Source: Pseudomonadota bacterium (GTDB lineage Bacteria; Myxococcota_A; Polyangia; Polyangiales; Polyangiaceae). From it: a stretch of 7,923 bases of DNA. The notes beneath the pieces were generated by a model. It made no database searches and had not been told where the DNA came from. It saw nothing but the letters and a program-made list of their open reading frames with translations. The DNA lies in contig JAEYOT010000896.1 of NCBI GenBank assembly GCA_023411445.1, forward strand, positions 1 through 7,923, given 5' to 3'. The position numbers were made by a program, and so were the translations under genes. Numbering within the stretch: the first letter of the stretch is position 1; each line of letters begins with the position of its first letter. Of the stretch, positions 7,643 through 7,923 are shown piece after piece.

Positions 7643-7670
7643 CGGGTAACCACCCCGCACAGGGTGTCAA
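7643..7670 (-). promoter_or_regulatory. Candidate promoter of the groESL operon
   Basis: On the minus strand a consensus -35 (TTGACA, within CCCCTTGACA) at 7665-7670 is followed after 16 nt by TACCCG at 7643-7648, a poor -10. CCCGAT here also resembles the -10 of heat-shock sigma factors (CCCCAT), but the spacing after CTTGACA is long for that class. The start would lie about 100 nt before groES. No CIRCE inverted repeat (TTAGCACTC/GAGTGCTAA) is present anywhere upstream of groES. Confidence 0.35.
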
Positions 7671-7862
7671 GGGGCCGATCCACGGCGTTTTGTGGCCCGG
7701 GGTCGCGCCCACCACGCCTCCGAAGCAGCCCCGGACTGCCACGCAGGGAATAGGAGCCACGCTGAGTGGTTGTAACGAGCGCGGGTGGAGCTACCACCCC
7801 GACGAGTAGTCAGTCATTCGAGGAACCGAGTAGTTCGAAACCGACAATCCAACCCTCAAGCG

Positions 7863-7892
7863 CCGACGCAAGTCGGGTAACGCCTCAGGCGT
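7863..7892. other. Two adjacent perfect hairpins
   Basis: CCGAC-GCAA-GTCGG (7863-7876) and ACGCC-TCA-GGCGT (7880-7892) stand 3 nt apart. The first has a GNRA-type tetraloop when read on the plus strand. They could belong to an RNA leader or to a terminator of a gene outside the window; no T-tract is present on either side. Confidence 0.35.
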
Positions 7893-7923
7893 AGGATCGC
7901 GGGGAGGGCGACGTTTCTTGGTG

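Larger units (their letters stand above)
7536..7923. other. Region upstream of groES, no convincing gene
   Basis: The region holds the groE leader and candidate promoter (7536-7670) and, beyond it, several small inverted repeats: GGCGT/ACGCC with an inner GTGG/CCAC (about 7684-7718), GGGTGG-agcta-CCACCC (7783-7799), CCGAC-gcaa-GTCGG (7863-7876) and ACGCC-tca-GGCGT (7880-7892), plus a direct repeat CGAGTAGT (7803, 7827). A minus-strand frame is open from the right edge to a TAG at 7791-7793 (43 codons) and could be the tail of a gene lying outside, but it has no recognisable motif. Confidence 0.5.

Noticed and set aside
7826..7846. GTTCGAAACC, like a tRNA T-loop
   Set aside because: The flanking bases do not form a T-stem and no acceptor or anticodon arm can be built around it on either strand.
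7860..7910. Resemblance of GGGTAACGCC...GGCGTAGGA to the 3' half of a TPP riboswitch, and of GTAGGATCGCGGGG to the end of a c-di-GMP (GEMM) riboswitch
   Set aside because: The required partner motifs (CTGAGA for TPP; GGCAAACC for GEMM) are absent at a proper distance upstream, and the pairing seen is two simple hairpins rather than either known fold.
7791..7922. 43-codon minus-strand frame entering from the right edge
   Set aside because: It could be the tail of an outside gene, but it is short, has no motif, and such a length is easily open by chance in GC-rich DNA.

Overview
The window reads as chromosomal DNA of a high-GC Gram-negative soil bacterium, most likely a myxobacterium of the Sorangium/Polyangium type. 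The clues are the strong G/C bias at third codon positions, a lipoprotein whose signal is followed by about 130 residues of Gly/Ser/Ala/Thr linker before an enzyme domain (a style common in Myxococcota), and start codons lying a few bases behind -10-like hexamers. This placement is inference; no rRNA or other marker gene is present.

Six clear genes lie on the minus strand. In transcription order from the right edge they are groES (7535-7242), groEL (7220-5601), a MarR-family regulator (5513-4998), a lipoprotein pectate lyase of family PL3 (4905-3658), a tandem-domain universal stress protein (3027-2140) and a family GH15 glycoside hydrolase (1860-49). One small gene for a single-pass membrane protein (3209-3481) is on the plus strand, divergent from the stress protein and convergent with the lyase. 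The right end (7536-7923) holds the groE control region: a candidate promoter, a leader with a perfect hairpin, and further small hairpins, but no convincing gene.

Functionally, groES and groEL form a standard chaperonin operon (21-nt gap, strong Shine-Dalgarno before groEL). The MarR gene follows groEL after 87 nt and could be co-transcribed with it, or act on the lyase gene 92 nt further on. The lyase is predicted to be tethered to the cell surface and to cut polygalacturonate; the GH15 enzyme is predicted to be cytoplasmic and to hydrolyse alpha-glucosides such as trehalose or maltooligosaccharides. The stress protein, chaperonin and possible trehalose metabolism suggest a loose stress theme, but the genes are of common families and I see no integrated new system. 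There is no sign of mobile elements, CRISPR arrays, tRNA or rRNA. The observations most worth checking are the leaderless-looking start of the small membrane protein gene, the two competing RNA structures in the groES leader, the atypical GroEL C-terminal tail, and the linker and local base composition of the lyase gene.
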